Made by a program: the position numbers and the translations under genes
From: Alcaligenaceae bacterium
GTDB lineage: Bacteria; Pseudomonadota; Gammaproteobacteria; Burkholderiales; Burkholderiaceae_B
NCBI GenBank assembly: GCA_012727555.1
Contig: JAAYGT010000027.1
Span: 17,145 to 81,144 of the forward strand
Length of the DNA: 64,000 nt
Direction: 5' to 3'
Shown: positions 1-8,488 of the stretch, piece by piece
Layout: each line of letters begins with the position of its first letter
Position numbering within the stretch: the first letter of the stretch is position 1
The notes under the pieces: model-generated
What the model was told of the DNA's origin: nothing
Databases searched by the model: none
What the model saw: the letters and a program-made list of their open reading frames with translations, nothing else

Positions 1-1
1 C

Positions 2-787
2 GATGGCCTGCTTGATCCTCACCTGTTCGCAGATGCGCTGCGGCCTGATACCGTGCTGGCGTCCGTCATGCATGTCAATAACGAAATTGGTGTGATCCAG
101 AACGTCAGTCTGTTGGGCGATCTCTGTCGTGAACGCGGTGTGCTCTTTCATGTCGATGCAGCTCAGTCGGTTGGCAAATTGCCCATTGACCTGAATACGT
201 TGAAGGTCGACCTCATGTCATTTTGTGCTCATAAAATTTATGGGCCCAAAGGCATTGGGGCTTTGTACGTACGTCGCAAACCCAAAGTGCGTCTGCAGGC
301 CCAGATTCACGGCGGAGGGCACGAACGGGGCTACCGTTCAGGTACGTTGGCAACTCACCAGATTGTGGGTCTGGGCGCATCATTTGCATTGGCAGCCGAA
401 AGCATGGATGCCGACACGCGCCATGCCCGTACGTTACGCGACCGATTGTGGCAGGGTCTTCAGGTTTTGCCGGGTGTGCATTTGAACGGTCACCCTGAGG
501 AACGTGTGGCGGGTAATCTGAATGTCAGCTTTGAGGGCATCGATGGCGAGGCACTCATCATGAGCCTGACCAGCCTGGCTGTGTCCAGCGGTTCGGCATG
601 CACTTCGGCCAGTCTCGAGCCTTCGTATGTGTTGCGTGCGTTGGGCCGATCCCATGCCTTGGCACACAGTTCATTGCGCCTGTCTGTGGGTCGTTTTTCC
701 ACGCCGGCCTGCATTGACACAGCCATTGACCAGATTGTGCATCAGGTGCAACGACTGCGCACCTTGGCGCAGGGGGTCGTTGCATGA
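2..787 (+). CDS. iscS: Cysteine desulfurase, IscS-like (5' truncated)
   Basis: This is a PLP-dependent cysteine desulfurase that would supply persulfide sulfur for Fe-S cluster assembly. The frame is open from the window edge, so the N-terminus is missing. Visible family marks are the PLP-contacting HVDAAQS, the Schiff-base lysine in AHKIYGPKG, and the catalytic cysteine loop [14 protein letters not shown]. The protein stops soon after [11 protein letters not shown]. It therefore lacks the IscS C-terminal tail (in E. coli ending in EWAHH) that helps dock IscU. The stop overlaps the next start in ATGA, so translation of the IscU-like gene is probably coupled. The family call is firm; whether it is the housekeeping IscS or a paralogue is uncertain because of the short C-terminus. 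Confidence 0.9.
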   Translation, partial: DGLLDPHLFADALRPDTVLASVMHVNNEIGVIQNVSLLGDLCRERGVLFHVDAAQSVGKLPIDLNTLKVDLMSFCAHKIYGPKGIGALYVRRKPKVRLQAQIHGGGHERGYRSGTLATHQIVGLGASFALAAESMDADTRHARTLRDRLWQGLQVLPGVHLNGHPEERVAGNLNVSFEGIDGEALIMSLTSLAVSSGSACTSASLEPSYVLRALGRSHALAHSSLRLSVGRFSTPACIDTAIDQIVHQVQRLRTLAQGVVA

Positions 788-1170
788 GCCTGCATCGTTT
801 TTACAGCGCACAGGTACTTGACCACTTTCTGAATCCTCGTCAGGCGGGTTCGCTGTTGCCCTCTGATACCGGTGTGTCCTGGGCGCAGGCAGGTTCCGTT
901 GAAACCGGTGGTGTGCTTGGATTCCAGGTCCGTGTCGATCGCACGGGTCATATCACCGACACACGTTTCAGGGCGTATGGGTGCGGGGCGACCATTGCGG
1001 CCGGCTCCTGGGTGGCCGATTGGCTGCTGGGCAAATCACTGGAACAGGCGGCCCGACTCAAGGCCGCCCCGATTGCACAGGCGCTTGACCTGCCCCCGGT
1101 AAAAATGCACTGCGCCCTATTGGCTGAAGAGGCGCTCAGTCGTGCCGTTGGCCACTTTACAGAACCTTAA
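784..1170 (+). CDS. IscU-like scaffold protein lacking the first ligand Cys
   Basis: The 128-residue product aligns with IscU over its whole length: an N-terminal NPR segment, the YGCG motif with the second ligand cysteine, and LPPVKMHC with the third cysteine and the HscA-binding LPPVK motif. The usual PACGD motif is replaced by a segment reading SVETGGV, so by alignment Cys37 becomes Thr and Asp39 becomes Gly. Both are important for cluster assembly and release in canonical IscU. The gene overlaps the desulfurase gene by four bases and is followed nine bases later by iscA. No hscB, hscA or fdx follows. It may be a specialised or degenerate scaffold, or may bind metal or sulfur in another way. 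Fold is confident, activity is not. Confidence 0.85.
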   Translation: MSLHRFYSAQVLDHFLNPRQAGSLLPSDTGVSWAQAGSVETGGVLGFQVRVDRTGHITDTRFRAYGCGATIAAGSWVADWLLGKSLEQAARLKAAPIAQALDLPPVKMHCALLAEEALSRAVGHFTEP

Positions 1171-1179
1171 GGAGTCATC

Positions 1180-1503
1180 ATGGACATTACTCTCACACAG
1201 CAGGCTGCAGAACATATCAGCCGTCATATGAACAAGCGCGGCAAGGGCGTAGGCCTGCGTCTTGGTGTCAAACTGACCGGGTGTTCAGGTCTGGCCTACA
1301 AGGTTGATTTTGTCGACGAAATCAACCCCGAAGATCACGTTGTCGAGCAGTTCGGCGTTCGGGTATTTGTGGATACCAAAAGCCTGCCATTCCTTAAGGG
1401 AACGCGTATTGATTACCGCAGAGAAGGGTTGTCCGAGGGGTTCCGTTTTGAAAATCCCAATGAAAAGGCAAGCTGTGGTTGCGGTGAATCGTTCACCGTT
1501 TAA
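1180..1503 (+). CDS. iscA: A-type Fe-S carrier protein IscA
   Basis: The product is a 107-residue A-type carrier of the HesB/IscA family, which holds or delivers Fe-S clusters. The three conserved cysteines are present: one in KLTGCSGLAYK (about residue 35) and two in the C-terminal SCGCGESF. The length equals typical IscA. The ATG is preceded by AAGGAG at a normal distance. It is the last gene of the desulfurase/IscU-like/IscA run, and its 3' end overlaps the convergent DUF423 gene by 11 bases. The chaperone genes usually found next in isc operons are missing. Confidence 0.93.
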   Translation: MDITLTQQAAEHISRHMNKRGKGVGLRLGVKLTGCSGLAYKVDFVDEINPEDHVVEQFGVRVFVDTKSLPFLKGTRIDYRREGLSEGFRFENPNEKASCGCGESFTV

Positions 1504-1864
1504 GGGCTGCCAGGGCCAGCAGGGCCCAGCCTCCCATGAACGCGAGCCCGCCCAACGGGGTAATGGCACCCAGCCAGTGGCTGCCTGACAGCACCAGAAT
1601 ATAAAGGCTGCCGCTGAACACCAGAATGCCGGCAGTCAGCAAGGTGCACGCCCAGCCTTGCAGACGCACATTCAGATGCGCACTGCACGCTACAACGGCC
1701 AGCAGACCCAGGCCGTGCACCAGTTGGTACAAAACGGCCGTTTCCCAGACCGCCAGCAGGTCAGACCCGACGTGGGCTTTCAGGCCGTGTGCTCCGAAGG
1801 CGCCCGTGCCCACCCCTGTAAACAGGGCCAGGGCGCCAGCAAACAAAGAACTTCTCGGTGTCAT
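1493..1864 (-). CDS. DUF423 family inner-membrane protein
   Basis: The 123-residue hydrophobic protein has about four predicted membrane spans and the family signature GAFGAHGLKAH near the N-terminus, followed by YQLVHGLGLL. This matches DUF423 (YgdD-like) proteins, whose function is unknown. The length is normal for the family. It converges on iscA with an 11-base overlap, and no terminator hairpin is visible between the two. Confidence 0.85.
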   Translation of the reverse strand: MTPRSSLFAGALALFTGVGTGAFGAHGLKAHVGSDLLAVWETAVLYQLVHGLGLLAVVACSAHLNVRLQGWACTLLTAGILVFSGSLYILVLSGSHWLGAITPLGGLAFMGGWALLALAALKR

Positions 1865-1915
1865 GGCATGTGTACGTGAATTGAGACAGCCTGCATGCTA
1901 ACCCGGTATTGTGTA

Positions 1916-3070
1916 TCAGATCGCTGCGCCGCGTGTCAGGGCACGCGAAATGATTACTTGCTGAACCTGTGAAGTGCCTTCGTACAAACGGAATAACCGG
2001 ACATCGCGATAAAAGCGTTCAACCGCATATTCGCTGATGTACCCCGCGCCGCCGTGAATCTGTACGGCGCGGTCCGCCACGCGGCCGCACATTTCAGTGG
2101 CAAAGTACTTGGCGCACGAGGCCTCCATGGAAACGTCCAGACCGGAATCGCGGCGTTTGGCGGCATCGATCACCATGCATTCAGCGGCATAGATTTCGGT
2201 TTTTGAGTCAGCCAGCATGCCTTGGATCAATTGGAAATCACTGATGGGCTTGCCGAACTGCTTGCGGTTCATGGCATAGTCAAGTGCATCGCGCAGCATG
2301 CGTTTGGCCGCACCGATGGCAATGGCAGCAATGTGCAGACGCCCTTTGTCGAGCACTTTCATGGCCGTTTTGAAACCTGCACCTTCTTTGCCGCCGATCA
2401 GGTTTTCAGCCGGAATGCGGCAGTTTTCAAAGATGACATCCGCTGTGTGCGCGCCACGCTGACCCATTTTTTTATCCGTTTTACCGATCGACAAGCCGGG
2501 GGTGCCTTTTTCAACAATGAAGGCAGAAATGCCACCTGCACCCTTGTTGGCCGGGTCTGTGCGTGCCATGACGGTGAAGACACCCGCTTCTGGTGCATTG
2601 GTGATGTAGCGCTTTGTGCCATTGATAATGTAGTGATCACCATCGCGTACGGCGGTGGTTTTAAGCGATGCGGCATCGGAACCGGCATCGGGTTCGGTCA
2701 GGGCAAAAGAGCCGATCAGATCGCCTGCCGCCATGCGGGGCAGGTATTTTTCTTTTTGCTCCGCGGTACCGTCAAGGAAAATGCCCATGGCGCCAATGCC
2801 ATTGTTGGTACCGATATACGAACGGAAGGCAGGCGATGTCTGACCCAGTTCGAAGGCCAGACGCACTTCTTCTTCCATAGTCACACCCAAGCCACCGAAT
2901 TCTTCGGGCAGCGACAAACCAAACAGTCCCAGTTCTTTCATCTGGTTCACAATGTCGGCCGGAATCATGTCGGTTTCGGCCACTTCTTCTTCGCGGGGAA
3001 TGAGGACATCGTGTACGAAGCGGCGCAGGCTGTCTTCGAGAATGGTTTGAGTTTCTTGATCGCGGATCAT
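1916..3070 (-). CDS. Acyl-CoA dehydrogenase
   Basis: This FAD flavoprotein would oxidise an acyl-CoA to the enoyl-CoA. The 384-residue product has the N-terminal helical domain, the FAD/substrate-binding FALTEPDAGSDAAS segment and the C-terminal RLYEGTSQVQQ region, whose Glu is the usual catalytic base in many family members. The open frame extends 34 codons further upstream, but the family N-terminus fits the ATG at 3070 (MIRDQETQ), and the upstream stretch runs through a perfect inverted repeat that looks regulatory. The substrate cannot be told from sequence; the GTNNGIGAMGI segment resembles short- or branched-chain enzymes. It is a lone gene with no beta-oxidation neighbours. Confidence 0.9.
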   Translation of the reverse strand: MIRDQETQTILEDSLRRFVHDVLIPREEEVAETDMIPADIVNQMKELGLFGLSLPEEFGGLGVTMEEEVRLAFELGQTSPAFRSYIGTNNGIGAMGIFLDGTAEQKEKYLPRMAAGDLIGSFALTEPDAGSDAASLKTTAVRDGDHYIINGTKRYITNAPEAGVFTVMARTDPANKGAGGISAFIVEKGTPGLSIGKTDKKMGQRGAHTADVIFENCRIPAENLIGGKEGAGFKTAMKVLDKGRLHIAAIAIGAAKRMLRDALDYAMNRKQFGKPISDFQLIQGMLADSKTEIYAAECMVIDAAKRRDSGLDVSMEASCAKYFATEMCGRVADRAVQIHGGAGYISEYAVERFYRDVRLFRLYEGTSQVQQVIISRALTRGAAI

Positions 3071-3106
3071 GGCAATAACCTGTTGTCGGTAAGGAGATTC
3101 AGAACG

Positions 3107-3148
3107 GTGATAATTTACCATCCGTCTGGCCGGTTTGTAAATTATCAC
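3107..3148. promoter_or_regulatory. Perfect 12-bp inverted repeat upstream of acyl-CoA dehydrogenase gene
   Basis: GTGATAATTTAC at 3107-3118 is exactly reverse-complementary to GTAAATTATCAC at 3137-3148, with 18 bp between. The repeat lies 37 to 78 bp upstream of the chosen start at 3070 and in front of the divergently transcribed nuclease gene. Spacing and AT-rich half-sites suit an operator for a dimeric regulator, or a pair of sites. The regulator is unknown. Confidence 0.6.
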
Positions 3149-3212
3149 TGAAACCAGCACACTGCGGATCAACGAAGGTTCCGCTCGAGGTGCCGCTTTT
3201 ACTGCACCTATT

Positions 3213-3218
3213 TATAAT
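3213..3218 (+). promoter_or_regulatory. Candidate -10 element for nuclease/ABC operon
   Basis: A consensus TATAAT lies 35 bp before the proposed GTG start of the nuclease gene. The -35 region 17 bp upstream is poor, so this is only a candidate promoter for the long rightward operon. Confidence 0.35.
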
Positions 3219-3247
3219 GCAACGTCTGTTTATCAAGGATGTCCCGG

Positions 3248-3889
3248 GTGAATCATCTGTTTTCAAGCTTGACACGCTCATTTGTTGGCACATTGTCACG
3301 GTCTCGGGCCCGGCGCCGCAGCCTGGGTGGGCTGGCGCTGGTTTTTTCATGTGCGGCCATTGCCTGGGTTGGCCTGGCCCCCGGCGCGCAGGCAAAATCC
3401 GAAGGCAATTACCGCTTTACCCTCGAGGGGCGGGTAGTGCAGGTGTCCGACGGAGACACGTTCAACATGCTGGTCAATGGCCGTACCCGGCGTGTGCGCA
3501 TGGCCAGCATCGATGCGCCCGAAGTCGGCAAGGGGCGTGAGCAACCGGGTCAACCCTTCAGCCAGGCATCCCGGCAGGCATTGGCCGCCCTGATCGCCGG
3601 GAAAACGGTGGTGGCCCGGTGCTACGAAGAAGACCGCTACGGGCGGTCCATTTGCGATGTGCCGTTGTCCGAGACCGAAACCGCGAATCAGCGTATGGTT
3701 GCCCAGGGGCTTGCCTGGGCCAACATGGAAAAACGCGGTCAGTTTCTCAGAGATCCTCGCATGCCGGATCTTCAGCGTGCAGCCAGGTCGCAGGGTCTGG
3801 GCATCTGGAGCGAAACGGATCCGGTCGAGCCCTGGCGCTGGCGTTACCAGTGCTGGCGTCAGAAACAATGCGCAGGGCAGGGTGACTGA
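3248..3889 (+). CDS. Secreted thermonuclease-family (SNase) nuclease
   Basis: The product is a staphylococcal-nuclease-like enzyme that would cut DNA or RNA outside the cytoplasm. An N-terminal basic stretch followed by a hydrophobic segment ending near AQA resembles a signal peptide. The SNase core has VVQVSDGDTF, then RMASIDAPE (catalytic Arg and Glu) and EDRYGRS (second catalytic Arg). An in-frame ATG lies at 3239, but AAGGA at 3235-3239 would overlap it and is well spaced for the GTG at 3248, which is chosen. The stop overlaps the ATG of the binding-protein gene (TGATG), so the nuclease heads the ABC transporter operon and is probably translationally coupled to it. That linkage is unusual. 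Confidence 0.88.
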   Translation: MNHLFSSLTRSFVGTLSRSRARRRSLGGLALVFSCAAIAWVGLAPGAQAKSEGNYRFTLEGRVVQVSDGDTFNMLVNGRTRRVRMASIDAPEVGKGREQPGQPFSQASRQALAALIAGKTVVARCYEEDRYGRSICDVPLSETETANQRMVAQGLAWANMEKRGQFLRDPRMPDLQRAARSQGLGIWSETDPVEPWRWRYQCWRQKQCAGQGD

Positions 3890-6078
3890 TGCCTGACGCC
3901 AAGGTTTTCTTGCGGGGGCTTGTGGCGGCTTTACTGATGGTGCTGGCCGGGTGTTCGCCAGAACCGGTCAACAGCCCCTACAGCCCTGATGCACTGGCTG
4001 AAAACACTTTGTTCACGGCCTTCACCCAGCGCTCCCCCAAGCACCTTGATCCGGCCAGTTCCTATTCCACCGACGAATCATCGTTCACCTATGCTATCTA
4101 CGAACCGCTCTACGGTTACCACTATCTGAAACGACCGTACACACTGGTGCCGCGCGCGGCAGCCTCTATCGATCCACCCGTGTATCTCGATGCCGACGGC
4201 AAGGTGTTGTCGCCCGAGGCGCCCGGTGAAGAGGTTGCCATCAGTGTTTACGATATTCGCGTTCGGCCGGGTATTCTGTTTCAGCCGCATCCGGCTTTTG
4301 CCCGTGAAGCGAATGGCCAGTACACGTATTGGCCCATCACGCCACAGGCCCTTAATGGCCGGTATTCAATCACCGATTTTCCTGAAACGGGCACCCGTGC
4401 ACTGACAGCACACGACTACGTGTATGCTTTCCGGCGCCTTGCCAGCCCTCGCGTTGTTTCGCCGGTGTTTGGTGTCATGGCTGAACACGTTGAAGGCATG
4501 AAAGACTACGCGGATCACCTCAAGTCGCTGGATGCCAAAGGCAGTAGTGCAGCAAACCGGTCTGTCTGGCTCGATCTTCGTTCCCATGGGTTCTCCGGCG
4601 TGCAGGCGCTCGATGAGCACACCGTGCGTATTCGGGTACTGGGTAAATATCCTCAGTTCAAGTACTGGCTCGCCATGACCTTCACGGCGCCCGTGCCCTG
4701 GGAAGCTGACCGTTTCTATCATCAGCCGGGCATGGCGGAACACAACCTGTCACTTAACACCTGGCCTGTAGGCACTGGACCTTACATGATGGCGGAATCG
4801 GTGGTGAACCGACGTCATGTGCTGGTCAGGAATCCGAATTTCAGGGGCGAACCCTATCCGTGTGAAGGCGAACCCGAAGATGCAGGCCTGGGGTTGCTGG
4901 CCGACTGCGGGAAAATGACTCCGTTCATTGATCGCGTTGTGTTTTCGCTTGAAAAAGAAAGTGTGCCATTGATGGGCAAGTTTCTGCAGGGCTACTACGA
5001 CATTCCCCAGGTGGACCGTGGCGATTATGGCGTGGCCATGAAAGTGGCGGCCAACGATTCTGCCGCCAAGGCCGCCCTGTACAAAGAGCGGGATCTGCAA
5101 TTGCGCAGTGCACCTGAAGCCCAGATAACGTATTTCGGTTTCAACTGGCTGGATCCGGTGGTCGGGCAGGGCAATACCCCCGAACAGGCCGAGCGTAACC
5201 GTCTGCTGCGTCAGGCCATCAGTATTGCGTTCGATTGGGAACAGTATGTGGCCATTTTCCAGAACGATGAAGCGGATGTCGCGTACGGTCCCGTTCCGCC
5301 GGGTGTGCCCGGGTATCAGCCTGCACCTCAGGGTTTGAATACCCGGGTTTATCAGTGGCATGATCAACGTGCCGTTCGTCGATCACTGGATGAAGCCCGT
5401 GACTTGTTGGCCAGGGCCGGGTATCCGGGTGGGCGTGATGAGCGTACCGGGCAACCGCTGATTCTGTATTTTGATTCGGCCGGGGGCATGGGTTCCAGCC
5501 CAACACTTGACTGGATGCGACGCCAGTTGGCTGCGCTTGATATTCAGCTTGAAATCCGGGCCACCGACTACAACCGCTTCCAGGACAAAATGCGTAGCGG
5601 CAGTGCCCAGATGTATATGTGGGGCTGGGTGGCCGATTATCCGGATCCGGAAAATTTCCTGTTTCTGTTGTATGGTCCGAATGCGAAGGCCCTGACAGGG
5701 GGCGAGAACGCGTCAAATTACCGTAATCCCGATTTTGACCGTCTGTTCGAGCACATGCGCTATCTGGATGATGGTCCGGAAAAAGAAGCGCTGGTCCATG
5801 AAATGATTCGCATCGCACAGTACGATGCCCCCTGGATGTTCGGTTTCTACCCAAAATCGGGCGGCGCTTACCAGTCGTGGGTGGGTAATGCCAAGCCGGG
5901 CCAAATGGTCAGGAATACCTTGCAGTATCTGCGTATTGATCCGCACCGCAGGGTACAACTGACCACCCGCTGGAATGCGCCTGTGTGGTGGCCCCTGGGG
6001 TTGCTGGCCGGCTTGCTGGGCGCAGGCGCCCTGATGGTGGCCTGGCTGGCCTGGCAGCGTGACAGGAGGGTGCCATGA
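3889..6078 (+). CDS. Peptide-type ABC transporter substrate-binding lipoprotein
   Basis: This 729-residue protein belongs to the family 5 (OppA/DppA-like) extracellular solute-binding proteins that capture peptides or similar ligands for import. The N-terminus has a hydrophobic segment ending in a lipobox-like LAGC, so it is probably a lipoprotein. The middle holds family-typical stretches such as YAIYEPLYGY, NTWPVGTGPYMM and WGWVADYPDPENFL. It is longer than most OppA proteins (about 530-560) and, unusually, ends in a strongly hydrophobic segment (about residues 695-720) followed by basic QRDRR, which looks like a C-terminal membrane anchor. Its last bases overlap the first permease gene (ATGA). 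The ligand is unknown. Confidence 0.88.
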   Translation: MPDAKVFLRGLVAALLMVLAGCSPEPVNSPYSPDALAENTLFTAFTQRSPKHLDPASSYSTDESSFTYAIYEPLYGYHYLKRPYTLVPRAAASIDPPVYLDADGKVLSPEAPGEEVAISVYDIRVRPGILFQPHPAFAREANGQYTYWPITPQALNGRYSITDFPETGTRALTAHDYVYAFRRLASPRVVSPVFGVMAEHVEGMKDYADHLKSLDAKGSSAANRSVWLDLRSHGFSGVQALDEHTVRIRVLGKYPQFKYWLAMTFTAPVPWEADRFYHQPGMAEHNLSLNTWPVGTGPYMMAESVVNRRHVLVRNPNFRGEPYPCEGEPEDAGLGLLADCGKMTPFIDRVVFSLEKESVPLMGKFLQGYYDIPQVDRGDYGVAMKVAANDSAAKAALYKERDLQLRSAPEAQITYFGFNWLDPVVGQGNTPEQAERNRLLRQAISIAFDWEQYVAIFQNDEADVAYGPVPPGVPGYQPAPQGLNTRVYQWHDQRAVRRSLDEARDLLARAGYPGGRDERTGQPLILYFDSAGGMGSSPTLDWMRRQLAALDIQLEIRATDYNRFQDKMRSGSAQMYMWGWVADYPDPENFLFLLYGPNAKALTGGENASNYRNPDFDRLFEHMRYLDDGPEKEALVHEMIRIAQYDAPWMFGFYPKSGGAYQSWVGNAKPGQMVRNTLQYLRIDPHRRVQLTTRWNAPVWWPLGLLAGLLGAGALMVAWLAWQRDRRVP

Positions 6079-7052
6079 TTGCGTATAGTCTGCGTCGTCT
6101 TGTGTATGGCGTGTTTATTCTGCTGGGTGTGAATCTGCTGACTTTTGTGCTGTTTTTTGCCGTCAACACACCCGACGACATGGCCCGGTTGTCGATCGGC
6201 GGCCAGCGCGTCAACCAGGAGGCCATCGAGCGCTGGAAAATTGACCGTGGCTACGACAAACCCCTGTTCTACAACGATCAGGTCCAGGGTATCGCCCGCT
6301 TCACAGACACCATTTTTCACGACCGCTCGCTACCCTTGTTGCGGTTCGATTTTGGTTTTTCCGATGAAGGGCGCGATATCGGACACGAAATTCGCAGCCG
6401 CATGGGGCCCAGTCTGGCACTTGCCGTCCCCACCTTCGTGCTGGGGCTGACGGTGTGTGTGCTTTTTTCGTTGCTGCTGGTGTATTTCAAAAGTACCCCG
6501 CTCGACTTCGCCGGCGTGGTGCTGTGTGTGGTTTTGTTGTCCATTTCGGGGCTTTTCTACATTATTGCGGGCCAGTGGTTGTTTGCCAAAACCCTGAACT
6601 GGGTTCCCTATTCGGGTTATGTGGCTGGCCTGGATGCCTGGCGTTTTCTGGTGTTGCCGGTCGTGGTCGGCGTGGTCTCCGGCCTGGGGGCGCAGGCTCG
6701 TTTTTACCGCACACTTTTTCTTGAAGAAGCCGGCAAAGATTACGTACGTACCGCCCGGGCCAAAGGCCTGCGTGAATCGGCCGTGCTGATGCGCCATGTG
6801 TTTCGCAATGCCTTGTTGCCCATACTGACCGGCACGGTCTCGGCCATTCCCTTGTTGTTCATGGGCAGTCTGATTGCCGAGTCGTTTTTCGGCATTCCCG
6901 GGCTGGGCAGCTACACCATTGACGCCATCAATGCCCAGGATTTCTCCATCGTCCGGGCCATGGTTTTTCTTGGGTCCAGCCTGTCCATTCTGGGCTTGTT
7001 GCTGGCGGATCTTTCTTACACGCTGGCCGATCCGCGTGTACGTTTCGGGTAA
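6075..7052 (+). CDS. ABC transporter permease (OppB/DppB type)
   Basis: The 325-residue permease has an N-terminal membrane span, a periplasmic loop, and the binding-protein-dependent permease core with the EAA-type cytoplasmic loop (EEAGKDYVRTARAKG), followed by RNALLPI and the late FFGIPGLG motif. This matches the B subunit of peptide importers, which pairs with the C-type permease to form the channel. The start overlaps the binding-protein stop and the next gene begins five bases after its end. Substrate is inferred only from family. Confidence 0.92.
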   Translation: MIAYSLRRLVYGVFILLGVNLLTFVLFFAVNTPDDMARLSIGGQRVNQEAIERWKIDRGYDKPLFYNDQVQGIARFTDTIFHDRSLPLLRFDFGFSDEGRDIGHEIRSRMGPSLALAVPTFVLGLTVCVLFSLLLVYFKSTPLDFAGVVLCVVLLSISGLFYIIAGQWLFAKTLNWVPYSGYVAGLDAWRFLVLPVVVGVVSGLGAQARFYRTLFLEEAGKDYVRTARAKGLRESAVLMRHVFRNALLPILTGTVSAIPLLFMGSLIAESFFGIPGLGSYTIDAINAQDFSIVRAMVFLGSSLSILGLLLADLSYTLADPRVRFG

Positions 7053-7057
7053 GTGGC

Positions 7058-8488
7058 ATGCCAAAGATCGTTGTTCTCTGGACTGATTTTTTTGTGGCAA
7101 CCCTGGTCGTGCTGGGCGTGGTGTATGTGTTTCGCGTTCGGCGCTCTGCCGCGCTGCGGGCAACCTGGGCCTATGTCGGGCGCTCGGGGGCAGCCTTGTC
7201 GGCCGCTACCGTGCTGGCCTGTTTTGTGCTGATCGGGGTGCTGGATTCACTTCATTACCGCCCGCTGTTGCCACCGGCGCCTGGTGTCACGGTAACAGAG
7301 CCTGTGTATGCGCCCGTACCGCGTTCAGCTCTCGATACCCTGCTGTCACTGACCCGGTTACCCGACCGCGAAAAGACTTATTCCTCACCTTTGGCACTGC
7401 ATCAGTTCACCAAGGAAACACGCCTGGAAAACGGTGTACCTGTACGTGACTTTCCACGTTTGCAGCATGCAGGGCAAGGCATTACGCCCGAAACACATCA
7501 GGCGGATATTTTGCAGCGCGTGGTCCAGGGCCTGGTGTCTGGTCTTGTGCTTGCAGGATGTGCAGGGCTTGTGATGACCCTTTGTTTTTTGCGGTCTGCG
7601 GGCGGTTTCGGGGCGGCATTTCATTATTGGTGGACAGGGCAGTCCGGTGTGGCCTGGCGGGTAGTGTGGCTGACCCTGACCGTGCTTGCCCTGGTGGTTT
7701 CCGTTGTGCTTTCCCTGGCAGCCAATTACCATGTGCTGGGTACCGACCGCACGGGTAATGATGTTGTGTGGCAATGTCTGAAAAGCATACGCACGGCGCT
7801 TGTGATTGGTACGCTCACAACGTTCGCCATGATTCCCCCAGCCCTTTGCTTTGGCATTGCGGCCGGCTATTTTCGCGGCTGGGTCGATGACCTCATCCAG
7901 TATGTTTACACCACCCTGACGTCGATACCCGGTGTGTTGCTGATCGCCGCCTGTGTGCTCATGATGCAGGTTTATATTGACAACAATCCGGCACTTTTCG
8001 ATACCTTGGCTGCGCGTGCCGATGTCAGGTTGTTCATGTTGTGCCTGATCCTTGGTCTCACAGGTTGGGCAGGTCTGTGCCGTTTGCTGCGTGCTGAAAC
8101 CCTCAAGCTGCGCGAGCTTGACTACATTCAGGCTGCCCGGGCATTTGGTGTGGGTCATTTGACCATCATGGTGCGCCATCTTTTGCCTAATCTCATGCAT
8201 ATTGTGCTGATCACGCTGGTGCTGGAATTTTCCGGTCTGGTGCTCTATGAAGCCGTGTTGTCTTACCTTGGTATCGGGGTGGATCCCGCCACACCCTCAT
8301 TCGGTACCATGATCGATGCCGCCCGGCTGGAAATGTCGCGTGATCCCATGGTGTGGTGGAATCTGGCCGGTGCCTTTCTGTTTTTGCTGACACTGGTGCT
8401 GTCGGCCAACATTCTGGCCGATGCCGTTCAGGATGCATTTGATCCGCGCATGCGACGGTTTCGTCCGCTTAAAAAGGGGCTTGCATAA
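7058..8488 (+). CDS. ABC transporter permease (OppC type) with long N-terminal extension
   Basis: The C-terminal half is a normal OppC/DppC permease: HVLGTDRTGNDV at about residue 228, the EAA loop with LDYIQAARAFG, then RHLLPN and the LSYLGIG segment. The protein has 476 residues against about 300 for typical OppC. The HxLGTD motif normally lies near residue 60-90, so roughly 150 residues with two or three extra hydrophobic segments and a polar stretch have been added in front. The stop overlaps the ATPase start (TAATG). It forms the importer with its operon neighbours; the extension has no function that I recognise. Confidence 0.88.
   Translation: MPKIVVLWTDFFVATLVVLGVVYVFRVRRSAALRATWAYVGRSGAALSAATVLACFVLIGVLDSLHYRPLLPPAPGVTVTEPVYAPVPRSALDTLLSLTRLPDREKTYSSPLALHQFTKETRLENGVPVRDFPRLQHAGQGITPETHQADILQRVVQGLVSGLVLAGCAGLVMTLCFLRSAGGFGAAFHYWWTGQSGVAWRVVWLTLTVLALVVSVVLSLAANYHVLGTDRTGNDVVWQCLKSIRTALVIGTLTTFAMIPPALCFGIAAGYFRGWVDDLIQYVYTTLTSIPGVLLIAACVLMMQVYIDNNPALFDTLAARADVRLFMLCLILGLTGWAGLCRLLRAETLKLRELDYIQAARAFGVGHLTIMVRHLLPNLMHIVLITLVLEFSGLVLYEAVLSYLGIGVDPATPSFGTMIDAARLEMSRDPMVWWNLAGAFLFLLTLVLSANILADAVQDAFDPRMRRFRPLKKGLA

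Noticed and set aside
2222..3151. 309-codon frame on the plus strand opposite the acyl-CoA dehydrogenase
   Set aside because: It is the antisense shadow of a well-supported gene and has no recognisable domain.
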